Shown: piece by piece, positions 11,349 through 22,725 of the stretch
Layout: each line of letters starts with the position of its first letter
Numbering within the stretch: position 1 is the stretch's first letter
Source of the DNA: Xanthostigma xanthostigma
Lineage: Eukaryota; Arthropoda; Insecta; Raphidioptera; Raphidiidae
NCBI GenBank assembly: GCA_963575645.1
Contig: OY754464.1
Coordinates: forward strand, 75,676,948 to 75,740,947
Reading direction: 5' to 3'
Length of the DNA stretch: 64,000 nucleotides
Position numbers and translations under genes: made by a program
The notes under the pieces: generated by a model
Told to the model about the DNA's origin: nothing
Seen by the model: the letters and a program-made list of their open reading frames with translations, nothing else
Databases searched by the model: none

Positions 11349-11793
11349 ATTCAACACGCGTGAGTAATATATAATTTCGGGGCCCTGCTAAATTCAGGAG
11401 AAATAATAAATTACTTCATGGTGGCGCGTAGAGTGCTAATAATGAGCCGAAACTGTACGATAATAATGTATTACTGCATAGTTTCTGGACCAATAGGAAC
11501 GCGGTAGCGATTTGTATATATGAAAACAGCATCGCAATTAAGCGAAAGTCAGGGCCATCTTGTGTGCACCGAGGGCGGTGGGTACGTCAATCAATGAAGT
11601 GATTTATTATTTTTCCCTCTTTTATCAGGGCCCCGATTACATATTGCTCGTGCTAGTTGAATAAAATATTATGTGCGACCATTGATCGAAGGAGAATATT
11701 CCACTCGCGTGTTACCGCACTCGCTACGCTCTTGCGGCAAATTTCACGCTCATGGAATCTTCTCCTTCTCTCACTAGTCGCACAATATACTAT
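11349..11793 (+). repeat. Composite repeat family C, copy 1
   Basis: Matches 14817-15306 and 49750-50225. It begins TTCAACACGCGTGAGTAATA and ends AGTCGCACAATATACTATT. An inverted pair (GTAATTTCGGGGCCCTG / CAGGGCCCCGATTAC) bounds the first part. The last 110 bp form a second foldback around GGAGAATATTCCA / TGGAATCTTCTCC. It lies about 240 bp after the HMG-CoA synthase stop. Confidence 0.75.
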
Positions 11794-13150
11794 TGTTTCT
11801 GTTAAAATGTATTTTATAATATCTAAATGTAATAGATAGAAAACATGAATGAATAATATGTAGTTAAAATGATTTACAAGAAATAACTGTAACGTTAAGA
11901 ATGCTCACTAAAAATATGAAATAATTTTTATTCAAAGGGGCAATTTCCCGAGAAAAAAGTGTATGCAAAAATGCCCGGAATTTCTGAATTGACTATCAAA
12001 AATTTATGAACATTTTTCATTATTTTTTCGATATGGACGTAATCCTGTCAATCGTAGAGTAAAATTTTCAGTACTATTTTTGGTGTATGTATGATGAAGT
12101 TCTACCCAAACATTCCATCAGTACACAACTAAAATGTAAGTAATCAAATCTTTGATTAACGTCTGATTAGAACTCTTCAATAAATAAAATTATCGACCAA
12201 TTTTTCAGACAATATATTAACAAAAAAAAAAAATATAATTAATACATTAACTTTAATGTATTAATTATATATTTTTTTGTTAATATATTGTCTGAAAAAA
12301 TATTTTTTGCAAAAACGTAAGATGAATTCCTTGGTTTTCCGAGGAAATCCTGATTTCTGATAAAAATGTACACAAAATTCCCGGAAAATTTCTTCTTTGT
12401 TTTTATTTATATAAGGGGAAGAAGGAAGGCAACAAAACGTGCGAATTTATAAAAATTGTACCATTCTGCCTCGAAGCTACCATTTTGGTACCTAAAGTTG
12501 CATGTCTTACAAAATTTCTCACGACCATAATTAGTGTAGATTACGATAATAAAATTTTAAACAAGTCAACATCGCGTTTCCGAAATAGAGGTATAAATTA
12601 TGTTATTGTGCTATTTCGAATGTGATTTTCTTTCGAGTGAACGAGTAATCGTAAAATATACACTATAAAGAGATATTTTGACCTCGAAAATACGACGGTC
12701 AGTGATTTTACAGTTTTCATCATTGTAATTAGTAAAAAGGCATGAAATTTTGTTCATTTTACCGAAATTGTATCTTCAATAATGAAAAAATTAGCAATAG
12801 TAAATGTTTGTTTTTTTTTTCACAAAGAATATAAAGATGTAGTTCAATATTTTAGTTTAAGTAAGATTCAGGCAGCGTGCTTTATTTATTTATTTAAATA
12901 AGATATTTACTATCATTTAAAAATATACAAACGAACAAGTTAGCTCTCTGCATTTTATTCATACAATTTCAAACTAATTGTAAGTTCTATTATTTTGTTT
13001 TCAATAATTACATTATCGATCACTACTGATACCGTAAAAAATATTTCTCGAATACGAGGTTTTACCGCATGAGCTCTGTGTGAACATATGCTCACTGCCA
13101 CTATTTTATTCGATAATATCACATATACAGGACAGCCGTTTTAAAGTGGT
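11794..13150. other. AT-rich intergenic stretch with one strong palindrome
   Basis: No gene recognised. It holds the 12209-12300 hairpin and imperfect inverted segments around CCCGAGAAAA (11950) and CCCGGAAAA (12375), which may be worn transposon ends. Confidence 0.35.
12209..12300. repeat. Near-perfect AT palindrome
   Basis: Arms TTCAGACAATATATTAACAA and its complement, with TAATTAATACATTAA around the centre. A related but unfolded start (AAATAAATAAAATTATCGA then TTTCAGACTATA) occurs at 37388 and 47836, indicating a mobile family. Confidence 0.7.
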
Positions 13151-13895
13151 CTAACTGTTCTCATTAAACGCTTTATATTAGTTTGGGTTGTAAATATGTG
13201 TGTATGTATGTCCGTAACGGAATCTTTGAGCATAATTTTCACCAATTTCCCGAAGTCTGATTAATTTGAAACTTTGCATACGTATCAAGGACCGATGACA
13301 ATGCAATAATTTGATAACAGTTTCCCATTATCCTTATTAGGACCCCCAGGATTAATAAATTCTTTTATAGATCCTCTGTAGTAAACGCTTTATTTTCACC
13401 AATTTCCCGAAGTCTGATTAATTTGAAACTTTGCATACGTATCAAGGACCGATGACAATGCAATAATTTGATAACAGTTTCCCATTATCCTTATTAGGAC
13501 CCCCAGGATTAATAAATTCTTTTCCCGAAGTCTGATTAATTTGAAACTTTGCATACGTATCAAGGACCGATGACAATGCAATAATTTGATAACAGTTTCC
13601 CATTATCCTTATTAGGACCCCCAGGATTAATAAATTCTTTTATAGATCCTCAAACTAAAAAGTGAAAAATAAAATATAGTTTAAAAAAAACTAAAAAACA
13701 CGCTTTATATCGGACTAAAAAGTAAAAAATAATTGTTTTAAAATAAGCTTAAAAAGCGTTGGGCGCTCGATGTACGAAAATGTGGAACAAAGCGCCCAAC
13801 GCTTTTTAAGCTTATTTTAAAACAATTATTTTTTACTTTTTAGTGCGATATAAAGCGTGTTTTTTAGTTTTTTTTAAACTATATTTTTTTTACTG
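13150..13895. repeat. Composite foldback element with CGCTTTATAT ends, copy 1
   Basis: Begins AAACGCTTTATATTAG followed by a TGTATGTATG microsatellite, then a tandem array (13240-13653), then a foldback whose arms contain ACTAAAAAGTAAAAAATAAT and AAGCTTAAAAAGCGTTGG. It ends with the inverted CGATATAAAGCG. The loop near 13770-13790 is GATGTACGAAAATGTGGAAC. A related copy spans 19425-20032. No coding capacity. The microsatellite plus subterminal inverted repeats recall Helentron-type non-autonomous elements, as a hypothesis. Confidence 0.7.
13240..13653 (+). repeat. Tandem array of three copies, about 118-157 bp period
   Basis: The CCCGAAGTCTGATTAATTTG motif starts at 13249, 13406 and 13524, and each copy runs through TTGATAACAGTTTCCCATTA to GGATTAATAAATTC. 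The first interval carries an extra 39 bp of flank. The copies are nearly identical, so duplication was recent. Confidence 0.85.
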
Positions 13896-14302
13896 TAATT
13901 TTTATTTAATCAAGTACTATTAAATTTAATATAACTGTTGTATAATATTAAATTTAACGATCTGTTGAATTTATACTAGCATTTTCAGTATCAAAATAAA
14001 TAGGTAAACGGTCAGTAATGAATTTATGAATAAGATAAAATCGTTTTAGATTTGGCTTTCATGTTTAAAGTTTTTAAAATTCAGAACGGCATTAATTTGT
14101 TTCATGTCAGTACCTAAATTATTAATTTAAATTATATGAATGAATTTCCTAAAACTGCTTCGTTGATTTAACGAACTATATTTTAAATGACCGTACCTAA
14201 TCACTGACTCAGGATTAATTAACTACTTATGATAATATCCCTTGAATAAATCAATGGCGCTTAAGGTCTTTAGTGTCGCAGGAGCCACAAAAAACCAAAC
14301 TA
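13896..14302. other. AT-rich intergenic stretch, nothing recognised
   Basis: No plausible coding frame or clear repeat boundary seen. Confidence 0.35.
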
Positions 14303-14530
14303 GTTTTTTTTTCAGTAAAACTTTTTTTGGCACGGTAGGGTAAAATCGGTTCATTGTAACAAAACGTTGCAATGCATGTATACCATATACTAGAAAAACC
14401 GGCCGTTCAACATTGGGTAGAGGGGTATAGTGGCTGCCTCATGACCTAAAGATCGTAGGTTTGATCCCGGCGGTCGGTGCTGTTATTTTTTTTACAATTA
14501 TCTATACCAGTTTTACTTCTGTGGTGTGTA
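14303..14530 (+). repeat. Family I inverted-repeat element with tRNA-like cassette, copy 1
   Basis: Ends carry CAGTAAAACT and AGTTTTACTTCTG. The GGCACGGTA and AACGTTG segments match the copy at 52458-53195. Between them 14403-14480 looks tRNA-derived: GGGTATAGTGGCTGCC resembles an A box and GGTTTGATCCC a B box. Confidence 0.55.
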
Positions 14531-14816
14531 GTGTAAAATACACACTCTATTTTTTTGTTATATTTAACTGATAAAATAAAATTCATGGAAGAGGGCCTCG
14601 AAATTGTATTTTGCTCGGGGACTTTCAAGTGCTTAACAACTCTGTTAAATTTTTCATTTTTTAATTACAACAAAACGTTTTACAAATTATTTGTTTGTTC
14701 ATTATATCTACTGTTTCGCAAATTGAAAAATAATTACCTACCTAAAATATCTAATTTTAAAACATTCGTGTTCGATATCTGATTCGACTTTGAAAGAGAT
14801 GTAAGATAAAAGTATT
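14531..14816. other. Intergenic sequence between families I and C
   Basis: A 75-codon open frame at 14555-14782 has no recognisable domain and I do not call it a gene. Confidence 0.3.
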
Positions 14817-15306
14817 TATTCAACACGCGTGAGTAATATATGATTTCGGGGCCCTGCTAAATTCGGGAGAAATAATAAATTACTTCATGTTGACGCGTAG
14901 AGTGCTATTAATGAGCCGTACTGTACGATAATGAATTTTCTGGACCAATAGGAACGCAGTTGCGAGCGGAAGCCATATAATAATGAATAATAACTGCATA
15001 GTTTCTGGACCAATAGGAACGCGGTAGGCGGTATTGTATATATGAAAACAGCATCGCAATTCAGTGAAAGTCAGGGCCATCTTGTGTGCATCGAGGGCGG
15101 TGGGTACGTCAATCAATGAAGTGATTTATTATTTTTCCCTCTTTTATCAGGGACGCGATTACATATTACTCGTGCTAGTTGAATAAAATATTATGTGCGA
15201 CCATTGATCGAAGGAGAATATTCCACTCGCGTGTTACCGCACTCGCTAAGCTCGTGCGGCAAATTTCACGCTCATGGAATCTCTCATTAGTCGCACAATA
15301 TACTAT
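14817..15306 (+). repeat. Composite repeat family C, copy 2
   Basis: Same organisation as 11349-11793 (TTCAACACGCGTGAGTAATA to TCGCACAATATACTATT), with an extra segment near 14935-15000 that duplicates TTTCTGGACCAATAGGAACG. Confidence 0.75.
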
Positions 15307-15881
15307 TCTATCACTAAAATACTATGGCAACCATAGTCAAATTTAATGTATTTATATTATTAAAAGAATTGTGCTACCAGGCATTGTTTCAATTTCTTAT
15401 ACAGTCTTTTCAAGAATTGTGTAGGTATGGTAATGATAATATTATGACAAAGATAAAAAGTCAATTGATACAATCGCGTGACAATTGTGTACATAAAAAA
15501 ATAATAATAATAACAATGACAGGATCAAATGTCGTTGTTTTAAATATTGTACCTACGTGTTTATACACAATTTTTAAAAACATGTAATTAAAAAAAAAAT
15601 CACTACTGATGCTTACTGACTTATTGGATCAGTGTTTGACAAAAATAATTTGTAATTATGCAATTTTGCGAAAGTGACTCAAAACCATTAGAAATTATGT
15701 ACATTTTGATGTCTTAAAATACGATCAACTATAATTCGATCAAAAGTGTCTATGATCAAATGTTTTTTAAGCAGATATGGTTATTTAGACCATTAGCAAA
15801 GATCTTTATTGGACTGGTGTTTTTTACAGGGAAAGTATTCTGAATTAAAGGCTCATTCAGCGCCTAAAAACAAAGTGGTGT
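15307..15881. other. Intergenic stretch, nothing firm
   Basis: An 87-codon frame (15324-15587) has no family features and a repetitive AT base composition. I do not support it as a gene. Confidence 0.3.
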
Positions 15882-16225
15882 ATCAGTATATTGTGCAACT
15901 AGTGCGGCAATCGACAATGCCGCACGAGTTGCACATACTATTTTTTATTACGAATTAAATTCAATTAAAATTTTATTACGAATTAAAAAAGAAATTAGAA
16001 GTAATAAAAATAAAAATTAAATCATTAAAAAGTTGACAATTCAGTTAAAATTGTTATTGTATTGGTAACTATGGTAACTCTGAATTTGAGTGCGGCAAAC
16101 AATAATTTCAGTGCGACAAATAAAGTTTCCGCACGCAAAGGAAAATAGCTACTTTTCAACCGTAACAGCGTGCGTAAACATACCACTTTTCCCGCATGAG
16201 TAATAAAAAAATTATTGTGCATGCG
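15882..16225 (+). repeat. Repeat family D, copy 1
   Basis: Left end AGTATATTGTGCAACTAGTG, an early GCCGCAC inverted pair, long AATTAAAA tracts, then GTGCGGCAAACAATAATTTC and CCGCATGAGTAATAAA. A split copy occupies 62790-63815, and fragments lie at 33822, 43690 and 49590. Confidence 0.65.
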
Positions 16226-16325
16226 TTGCCATAATATTATGATGAGTAGTGAGTGGTTGTTACTATTACAACGAAATCGTATTTAAATACCTTCTACTCA
16301 TCATGATGGCAACGCAAGCGCAATA
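16215..16325. repeat. Small inverted repeat at the end of family D
   Basis: GCGTTGCCATAATATTATGA is followed after about 60 bp by TCATGATGGCAACGC. Confidence 0.55.
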
Positions 16326-16488
16326 ACTTTCTATCACCTACATTGTACACCATGACTTCTCACAAAATCGCCAATCCAGTTAGTAGATCTGTGGCCTATA
16401 GTTTAAATTCATATTTTTTAATTTACCTACAGGTACTGTGTTTTAATAATAAACAGAAAATACAAATTGATATTTCGAAGTACATACC

Positions 16489-16993
16489 AATAGGTCATAT
16501 GCATGATTTTTTTTTTATATTTTTAATAGATTATTTAGTCAACCATAATACGGAAAAAAATTGATAATCATTTAAAAATGTAATATTATCATAAGAAAAA
16601 AAATATTAAATTCCACATTCAAAAATAGACAGTTTAAACAATCGGCCATGTTCGCGGGCTTATGTGACGTCATGATATACGATGCATGCCAACCTTGATG
16701 TGAAATTGTCAACGTTCTAAATGAAGTTTATATTTTGTTGTTTTCTCTAAATACTGACATAATCTTACTGTGAGACGACACAGTCGTCATGAAAACTGTT
16801 GATATATACTCTGACGTCACGATGCGTTTTGAAAACTCGAAAGTAGCGCTTATTTTCTACATTTCTTTTTTATTATTTGTATTTTTTTCAGTGATTAGAT
16901 TAATAAAATAACCATTACGTTATGATCAAGAACTAAAATATATTTCGAAATAAAAATTTTAACCAATTTGGAGTTTTATGCATATGACCTATT
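16489..16993. repeat. Terminal-inverted-repeat element
   Basis: AATAGGTCATATGCAT at 16489-16504 and its complement at 16978-16993. A pair of TATTTCGAA motifs also flanks these ends. Internal sequence is non-coding. Class unknown. Confidence 0.5.
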
Positions 16994-18058
16994 CTTATTC
17001 AAACTCGAGAACTGAGGGATTTGTAAATATTCAAGATTAAAAACAATTGCATTCGAGATTATTAACAATCATCAATTTGAATCTTGAATATTTTAGAGGT
17101 ATTTGTTAAGACCAGATATATATTTTTTCATTGTTCCAATATGTTTTTATGAATATTTAATGATGATTAATGAATGGCAGTCCATAAAAAAGCTATTGCA
17201 ATATAATCTTATATATTTTTGTTTGCAAAGTATGGTAATGTAATACATATCGATGCAATGTTTTGTGTTTAGATAAATTTTGTTATAGAAAATAAATTAA
17301 TAAAACAATAAATGATTGGGAAAATAACATACAGGTTTATAGTGCCTATGAGTGGTTTGTGGACTCATTGTTTCGATGGCCACGTGTTGAACAAAGGTAT
17401 AAGTATGCATTAGAAGAACAAATGAAAAGCACTATTAGATTATGGTGGTGTATCAATGCTTTTTTGTTTGCTAAGATTTGTAATATATTAGATATCGTGT
17501 CAATCGTGATAATAAGAAAAATTTGCAGGTACGTGGACAAAAATATACATACAATAAATCTATCTTATATTTTTGTTCACACACCTTGAATTTTTTTTTA
17601 ATATCTGTAATAATAATTTTCTTTGCCAGTCTGTTATGAATTTGCAGATCAATTCTAAGAGGTCACCATTTTATAATTTAGCAAATGATACAATACATTG
17701 CGTTAGGACATTACTTATTATGCTGTATTGCTGATTTATGATAGTTTATTTTATTATTTTTGTTATTTAGAGTTTAGAAAATATTTACATTATTTTGTCT
17801 TTATTATTATAGTTAACACTGAGTATTTCAGCAGTTGTAACAGTTGTTTATTTATTCTTATTTTTTAAATTTAAACACCTAGGTTTTTTGCCTTGTTACC
17901 AATGGCTGCTTTCCATTTGTCCGACTCTCAGCGACTTGTGTCGATGCCAATTGGAACGACGCGATAAATTACCCGAGTTTTTGCATAAAAAGCTCCTCAT
18001 TTGATAACTCAACTGTATTTTTGGTTTGAGACTTTAAATTCCGTCGTTTGCAACTAAG
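16994..18058. other. AT-rich stretch, no gene seen
   Basis: An imperfect inverted pair (ATATTCAAGATT / AATCTTGAATATT) lies at 17029-17092. The two overlapping frames near 17346-17589 lie on opposite strands of the same sequence and show no domain. Confidence 0.3.
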
Positions 18059-18379
18059 TATAATACGCGCCACGAATCTAAAAGCTTTGGAAGTTAGATG
18101 CGAATGCGGGTTTGCGCTTGTACAGTCGGTTGAAAAACTACAAACTCGCAACTCAACAAAACTAAAACAACAACTTGACAATAGAGTACTCAACTGTACT
18201 TTAAAGCAGGAAAGCGACAAGTGACAAAGGCAACGAGCGATCACGGCCAATCACCGACTAGCGCACGTTCCGTGCAGGTAGCTGGGAGGTGGTGGGAGTC
18301 ACAACGGTTCTAAAATGTGCCTTTGCGACGCTGTTTGTGACTAATTTTCGAACCTTTTAGATCCGTGGCGCGTATTATA
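18059..18379. repeat. Repeat family J with TATAATACGCG ends, copy 1
   Basis: Inverted ends TATAATACGCGCCACG and CGTGGCGCGTATTATA. The second copy lies at 38630-38928. A minus-strand open frame of about 65 codons is kept open in both copies, with differences between them. Confidence 0.75.
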
Positions 18380-18520
18380 TGTAAATTTGCCACTACTCTA
18401 TGCTGACCCAGTCTAACTCTTTCGAGCGGTCTCTGTAAGCCAACTCTTTATCAACACAGTGACACAAGTTGACCAAATGGAAAACACTCACTATAGTATA
18501 GTTTGGTGTGGGAATGAAGC

Positions 18521-18716
18521 CAGGGCCCGATCTAGGAGGGGGGGCAAACCGGGCAATTGTCCGGGGCGGCAAAATTGAAGGCGACGCGGCGTCGGCGGCG
18601 AAAATTTGAAAGATGGTTAAACAAAAAAAAATTACACCATCTATGTAACAACGCATGGGTAAAAGGCGGCAAATATTATTGTGCCCGGAGCGGCGAAATA
18701 GCTGGATCGGGCCCTG
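18521..18716. repeat. hAT-type MITE
   Basis: Inverted ends CAGGGCCCGATCTAG and CTGGATCGGGCCCTG. Flanking octamers AATGAAGC and TATCAAGC agree at six of eight positions. GC-rich and non-coding, with CAGGGCC ends like 7108 and 57996. Confidence 0.75.
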
Positions 18717-18779
18717 TATCAAGCAATATAGTTATCGTATCAATGATACCAATCTTTATTCCCAAACCGAACTAACATG

Positions 18780-19020
18780 AAGGGTACATGGGAAGAAGGC
18801 GATTTGTCAGTAAAAATTCGAGATTAATTTTTTTATGCCATCTTGTAGCCAAAAGTCGTACCTTTCTGTTGGTGTATTCATTTTAGACAAGAATACGCTA
18901 GATCAAAAGTTATAAGCGTTGAATGCATCAGCAAGTAAATGGTACGATCTTAAACACTTCAAAATGCTCTCCTGCACAATTCACATTTTTTGACAAACCG
19001 CCTTCTTCCCGTGTACCCTT
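18780..19020. repeat. MITE with 35-bp inverted ends
   Basis: Ends AAGGGTACATGGGAAGAAGG and its imperfect complement; both arms include a GACAAA/TTTGTC segment. Non-coding, class unknown. Confidence 0.7.
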
Positions 19021-19424
19021 CAAATGGTATTTTGAAGAGAGTCACAGTAAGTCGTCGCTTAATATTGATACATCCAGTGTAAAAAAACTGACTTTAAGCA
19101 GTTTAATAAACCAAAGAAAGTTCTCAGTATATCTTTTAGTGTGCAACACATATTTGTAATTTATGAAGTAGTAGTTAGGCGCACTTATCTGATAATTTTA
19201 GACAGTATACCAAATGTTCCCACGATAATAATTTCAAATATGATTGACATAATTTGTAGGGCTGTTTCACCAGAGTTGCAACAGCAAATGACGATGTTTA
19301 GCGAAGACTGACTGTTACTAATGTTATTTATTTTTTATGTATTTTATTTGGTTTAAAACTTATTATATTTATGTTAAATTTTAAAAGAAATAAATTTGTA
19401 TTTTAAAACGATGACTTCTCTTTT
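19021..19424. other. Intergenic stretch, nothing recognised
   Basis: No convincing open frame or repeat boundary. Confidence 0.3.
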
Positions 19425-20032
19425 TACACGCTTTATATTAACTTCATTTGTAAGTTTGTATGTATGTTTGTTTGTAACCTTCGTTTGGACTACAGCAAGT
19501 GGTTTATTACTGTAGTATAATATGCCAGCACTGTAACTACAGTGGTTAGCCGTGTGATCTAAGGCACGGATCTTAGCTGACGTCAACTCTTGGAATCATG
19601 GGTCGTGGGTTCTAATCCTGTCCACGCCGAAAAAAAATTGTGTTTTTTTTCGGCAAATTTTTGACAATAAATCGAACTAAAAAGTGGAAAATAAATATAG
19701 TTTAAAAAAAATTAAAAAACACGCTTTATATCAAACTAAAAAGTGAAAAATAAATAAAGTTTAAAAAAAAACTTAAAAACACGCTTTATATCGAACTAAA
19801 AAGTAAAAATTATTTTTTTTAAAATAAGCTTAAAACAATAATGAATAAAAAATACTAGTATTATTGTGAAAAAAGCGTGGGGCGCTTTATTCCACATTTT
19901 CGTACATCAAGCGCCCCACGCTTTTTTCACAATAATACTAGTATTTTTTATTCATTATTGTTTTAAGCTTATTTAAAAAAAAATTTAGTTCGATATAAAG
20001 CGTGTTTTTTAGTTTTTTTTTAAACTATACAG
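19425..20032. repeat. Composite foldback element with CGCTTTATAT ends, copy 2, with tRNA-like cassette
   Basis: Begins CACGCTTTATATTAAC plus a TGTATGTATG stretch. A tRNA-like segment at about 19540-19625 has GTGGTTAGCC and GGGTTCTAATCC boxes. Next comes a 12-bp hairpin GCCGAAAAAAAA, repeats of CACGCTTTATATC, and a large foldback with arms GCGTGGGGCGCTT and AAGCGCCCCACGC. The loop near 19895 reads TTCCACATTTTCGTACATC, the reverse complement of the loop in the 13150 copy. It ends CGATATAAAGCGTG. Confidence 0.72.
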
Positions 20033-20039
20033 ATTGCTA

Positions 20040-20540
20040 ATTTTTAATCGACTTCAACAAAAAGGAGGAGGTTCTATGTACGTCTGTATATATATATATA
20101 TATATATTTTTTTTTATGTATGTTTACCGATTTCTCCGTCAATTATGGACCGATTTTCAATTTTTTTTTTTATTCGAAAGAGTGCACTTCCGAGGTGGTC
20201 CCATCGGAACCAAGTCAGGATCTGATGGTGGATCCCGGAGAAATCGAGGGAAACTCTCAAATTTCAAAGCCATTCATAATGTTTTTTTTATGTATGTTCA
20301 CCGATTTTTAGTGTTAGATTAACACTAAAAAGAGAAAAATAAAATATTTTTAACAAAAAAATTGAACCGACTTCAAACTAAAAAGTAAAAAATAATTGCG
20401 TATTGAAATGTTTTGGAGTCGGTGTCAGCCAAAATGAAATCTATTCCGAGAACTACACCGACTCCAAAACATTTCAATACGCAATTATTTTTTACTTTTT
20501 AGTGTGAAGTCGGTTCAATTTTTTTGTTAAAAATATTTTA
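20040..20540. repeat. Microsatellite-bearing foldback element with CGACTTCAA ends, copy 1
   Basis: Starts CGACTTCAACAAAAAGGAGG, then a TA microsatellite, then a unit ending near 20330. A foldback at 20340-20540 follows, with arms containing GAACCGACTTCAAACTAAAA and its complement, ending TGAAGTCGGTTC. The loop includes CAGCCAAAATGAAATC. The three overlapping frames near 20034-20322 are by-products. A second copy is at 22726-23890. Confidence 0.72.
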
Positions 20541-20542
20541 TT

Positions 20543-20885
20543 AAATTTCCAAGTACAGCATATTTTTTCACTGAATTAGTGAAAGCATAATATTAAACGA
20601 TTTTATCGTCATAATATTTTAGAAGGCAACATATTATATAAGAAAAATTTAAATGTCACTGTCAGGACTTGAACCCGAAACAACCAATTTCGCATTGGCT
20701 GAGTTACATTACTCTACAGTGCCCACGACAGTTAATTTTTGATTTCTCTCATATATAGCACAATGCGCCACAGAATCAACTTTTCCTTATATTATATAAA
20801 GCCTTCTAAAATATTATGACGATAAAATCATTTAATATTATGCTTTCACTAATTCAGTGAAAAAATATGCTGTAGTTGGAAATTT
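20543..20885. repeat. Inverted-repeat element enclosing a tRNA-like sequence
   Basis: Arms of about 88 bp: GCATATTTTTTCACTGAATT on the left and its complement on the right, both running to GAAGGC/GCCTTC. The central part holds the tRNA-like segment at 20655-20723. Confidence 0.75.
20655..20723 (-). pseudogene. tRNA-like sequence (Ser-type CGA anticodon position)
   Basis: On the minus strand a near-complete cloverleaf can be drawn: acceptor GGCACUG/CAGUGAC (6 of 7 pairs), D arm GAGU-AAUGUA-ACUC, anticodon arm GCCAA/UUGGU, and T arm UCGGG-UUCAAGU-CCUGA. Position 33 is G rather than U and the D loop lacks GG, so it is probably a degenerate tRNA or a pol III promoter cassette rather than a working tRNA. 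Confidence 0.55.
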
Positions 20886-21075
20886 AAAAATTAGCAATAA
20901 TCGTAAAAATAATACAGCAAATAAAAATCTTTCTCTCGGTTTATTAGTTTAAAACTATACAGATATTTTATAAATTCTAATTATTGCATCGGTAAGTATA
21001 TTTTTTCCTATAGTTAATTTACGATCAACTAACCAAAATCTAACTGAATATTAGAGTCAAGTACCAACTTTTATA

Positions 21076-21222
21076 TATGTCGCCGGGATATTGTCAAATC
21101 CGTGATTTTGTAATTTCACTAGTGAAATTACAATATCATGATTGACAAAGATTCGTGATATTATAATTTCACTAAGTGAAATTATAATATCACGGGTTTG
21201 ACAATATCCCGGCGACATATAT
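21076..21222. repeat. Nested palindromes inside a larger palindrome
   Basis: Outer arms TATATGTCGCCGGGATATTG and its complement enclose two side-by-side palindromes: the perfect GTAATTTCACTAGTGAAATTAC and the near-perfect TATAATTTCACT-A-AGTGAAATTATA. The whole can fold into a cloverleaf-like structure. Non-coding. Confidence 0.8.
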
Positions 21223-21283
21223 ACCAAATCTTAAACTAGCATCATAGCATGTTTAATATTCTTTAAAATTAAATCATTGTAAA

Positions 21284-21728
21284 TCTATGGGCTATGTGCA
21301 CGGAGGCGGAGTTACAAATTTTTCGATGCGAGCGTTTGTGGTGAGCACTAGGGGAAACTTCGATCTCCAATTTTCCGTATGTCAGTGAGCAATGTTTATT
21401 AAAAGTAAAAGTAGTTATAATTTTATAAAGTTTTTTAATTACAAAGAAAACTAAGCGATCTGGAATTGCTTGTTGTGTTCCAGGCTGTTGCGCTGATGGC
21501 GATTTAAGTAAAATAAAGACCACTGGCGCCCTAATTTGACGTTCCGCTGTCAGTGTAAACAAATTAACAGCAGTTTTCTTTATTACATTTTTTTTTGACA
21601 CATCATGGCTAACTAAAGTTTTTGACTTATCACCATAGAAACATGTCGCGATTTCCATAAAAAGTGAGTTAAATAATTCTCTATTACCCACTAGCGGCGC
21701 TAATAGGCTTCGTGCACACAGCCTATAG
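21284..21728. repeat. Terminal-inverted-repeat element with open minus frame
   Basis: Ends TCTATGGGCTATGTGCACGG and the complement of CTATAGGCTGTGTGCACG. The minus strand has a 154-codon open frame (21269-21733) spanning it, with no recognised domain; it overlaps both ends, so it may be chance. Confidence 0.5.
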
Positions 21729-22020
21729 AACACTCTAAAAAAAAGACTTTACATAGCCAATAAAAAACCTATGTATTTTGGACAAAATATACATATTAAC
21801 CGATATCTGTTTATTTGACATTTAATAGAAATGCAAAATTCAAATAATTGAAGCAATATATCTGTAAAAGTAATTTTATACAATTAATGTTTCATTTTTA
21901 ACAGCAATCTTTTAAAAAGTTTAAATAATTTTGGTTTGAAATTTAAAACTAAATATTATAGGATGACATGCCAATTTTTAACATATAAAATAAACAATAA
22001 TAAATATGAATTTCATATTA

Positions 22021-22534
22021 CAGTAGAGACGCGTTAATCCGAACCTTCATAATCCGGATTCTTTGGTAATTCGGACATTCGTTTGATAGTATTATGTACA
22101 TTGTAGTCCGGATTTTTCCAGTTTCAGTAATCCGGATCATGATACTTAGTTATTGAGTAGCTGTACCGGCACTATTTGCGTCAACACTATTGGCCGGCGG
22201 TGTGTTACAAACAGTTACATACATATTTGTTGCCGGAGAAGTGAGAGAAGCTAGGTGGTTTTAGTATGTATGTAGTCGTTGTCAAACTCAGATAGAAATA
22301 CATAGAGAACGCACTATGGCGCCGCGTAAACGATCACACGTTACTTTATCACTGCAAGTAAAAAACGAAATTCTTGACAAATTAAAAAAGGGAGCCTCAA
22401 ATAAACAGTTAGCCGCAAAATATGAGCATTTTAGTTTGTTTTCTTGATAATTAAAATTACATCCAGTAATCCGGACATTTTGATAATCCGAATCAGCTGT
22501 GTTTTAATTAGTCCGGATTATCGCGTCTCTACTG
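22021..22534 (+). mobile_element. Pogo/Tigger deletion derivative
   Basis: 514 bp with ends CAGTAGAGACGCGTTAATCC and GGATTATCGCGTCTCTACTG and TA on both sides. Repeated TAATCCGGA motifs lie near the ends. It retains the start of the transposase (next entry), so it is an internal deletion of an autonomous Tigger-like element. Confidence 0.88.
22316..22447 (+). pseudogene. Truncated Tigger/CENP-B-type transposase N-terminus
   Basis: An ATG opens 43 codons reading MAPRKRSHVTLSLQVKNEIL then KKGASNKQLAAKYE, the first helix-turn-helix of the CENP-B N-terminal (psq-like) domain of pogo transposases. A stop follows soon after KYE. The DDE catalytic domain has been deleted. Confidence 0.8.
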
Positions 22535-22725
22535 TAATAACAAAAAAAAAATCATTTAAAAAACACAATTATTACCATAAAGCTGCGTCCTGATTATGCC
22601 AATCGGCAATATCGAGTGAAAAAGCTGAATGACGACTTCAAAATCGGCATACGTCCACACACATTTTTTTTTCAGTTGCGTTTGGTATTCGGTTTCGACA
22701 AGATGAGTAGTGAGGAAAATGTTAT

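Noticed and set aside
20655-20723. Functional tRNA-Ser gene
   Set aside because: G33, a short D loop and no long variable arm argue against a working serine tRNA, so it is listed only as tRNA-like.
21269-21733. 154-codon minus-strand open frame
   Set aside because: It spans an inverted-repeat element end to end, has no recognisable domain and runs through the terminal repeats, so I kept it only as part of the repeat.
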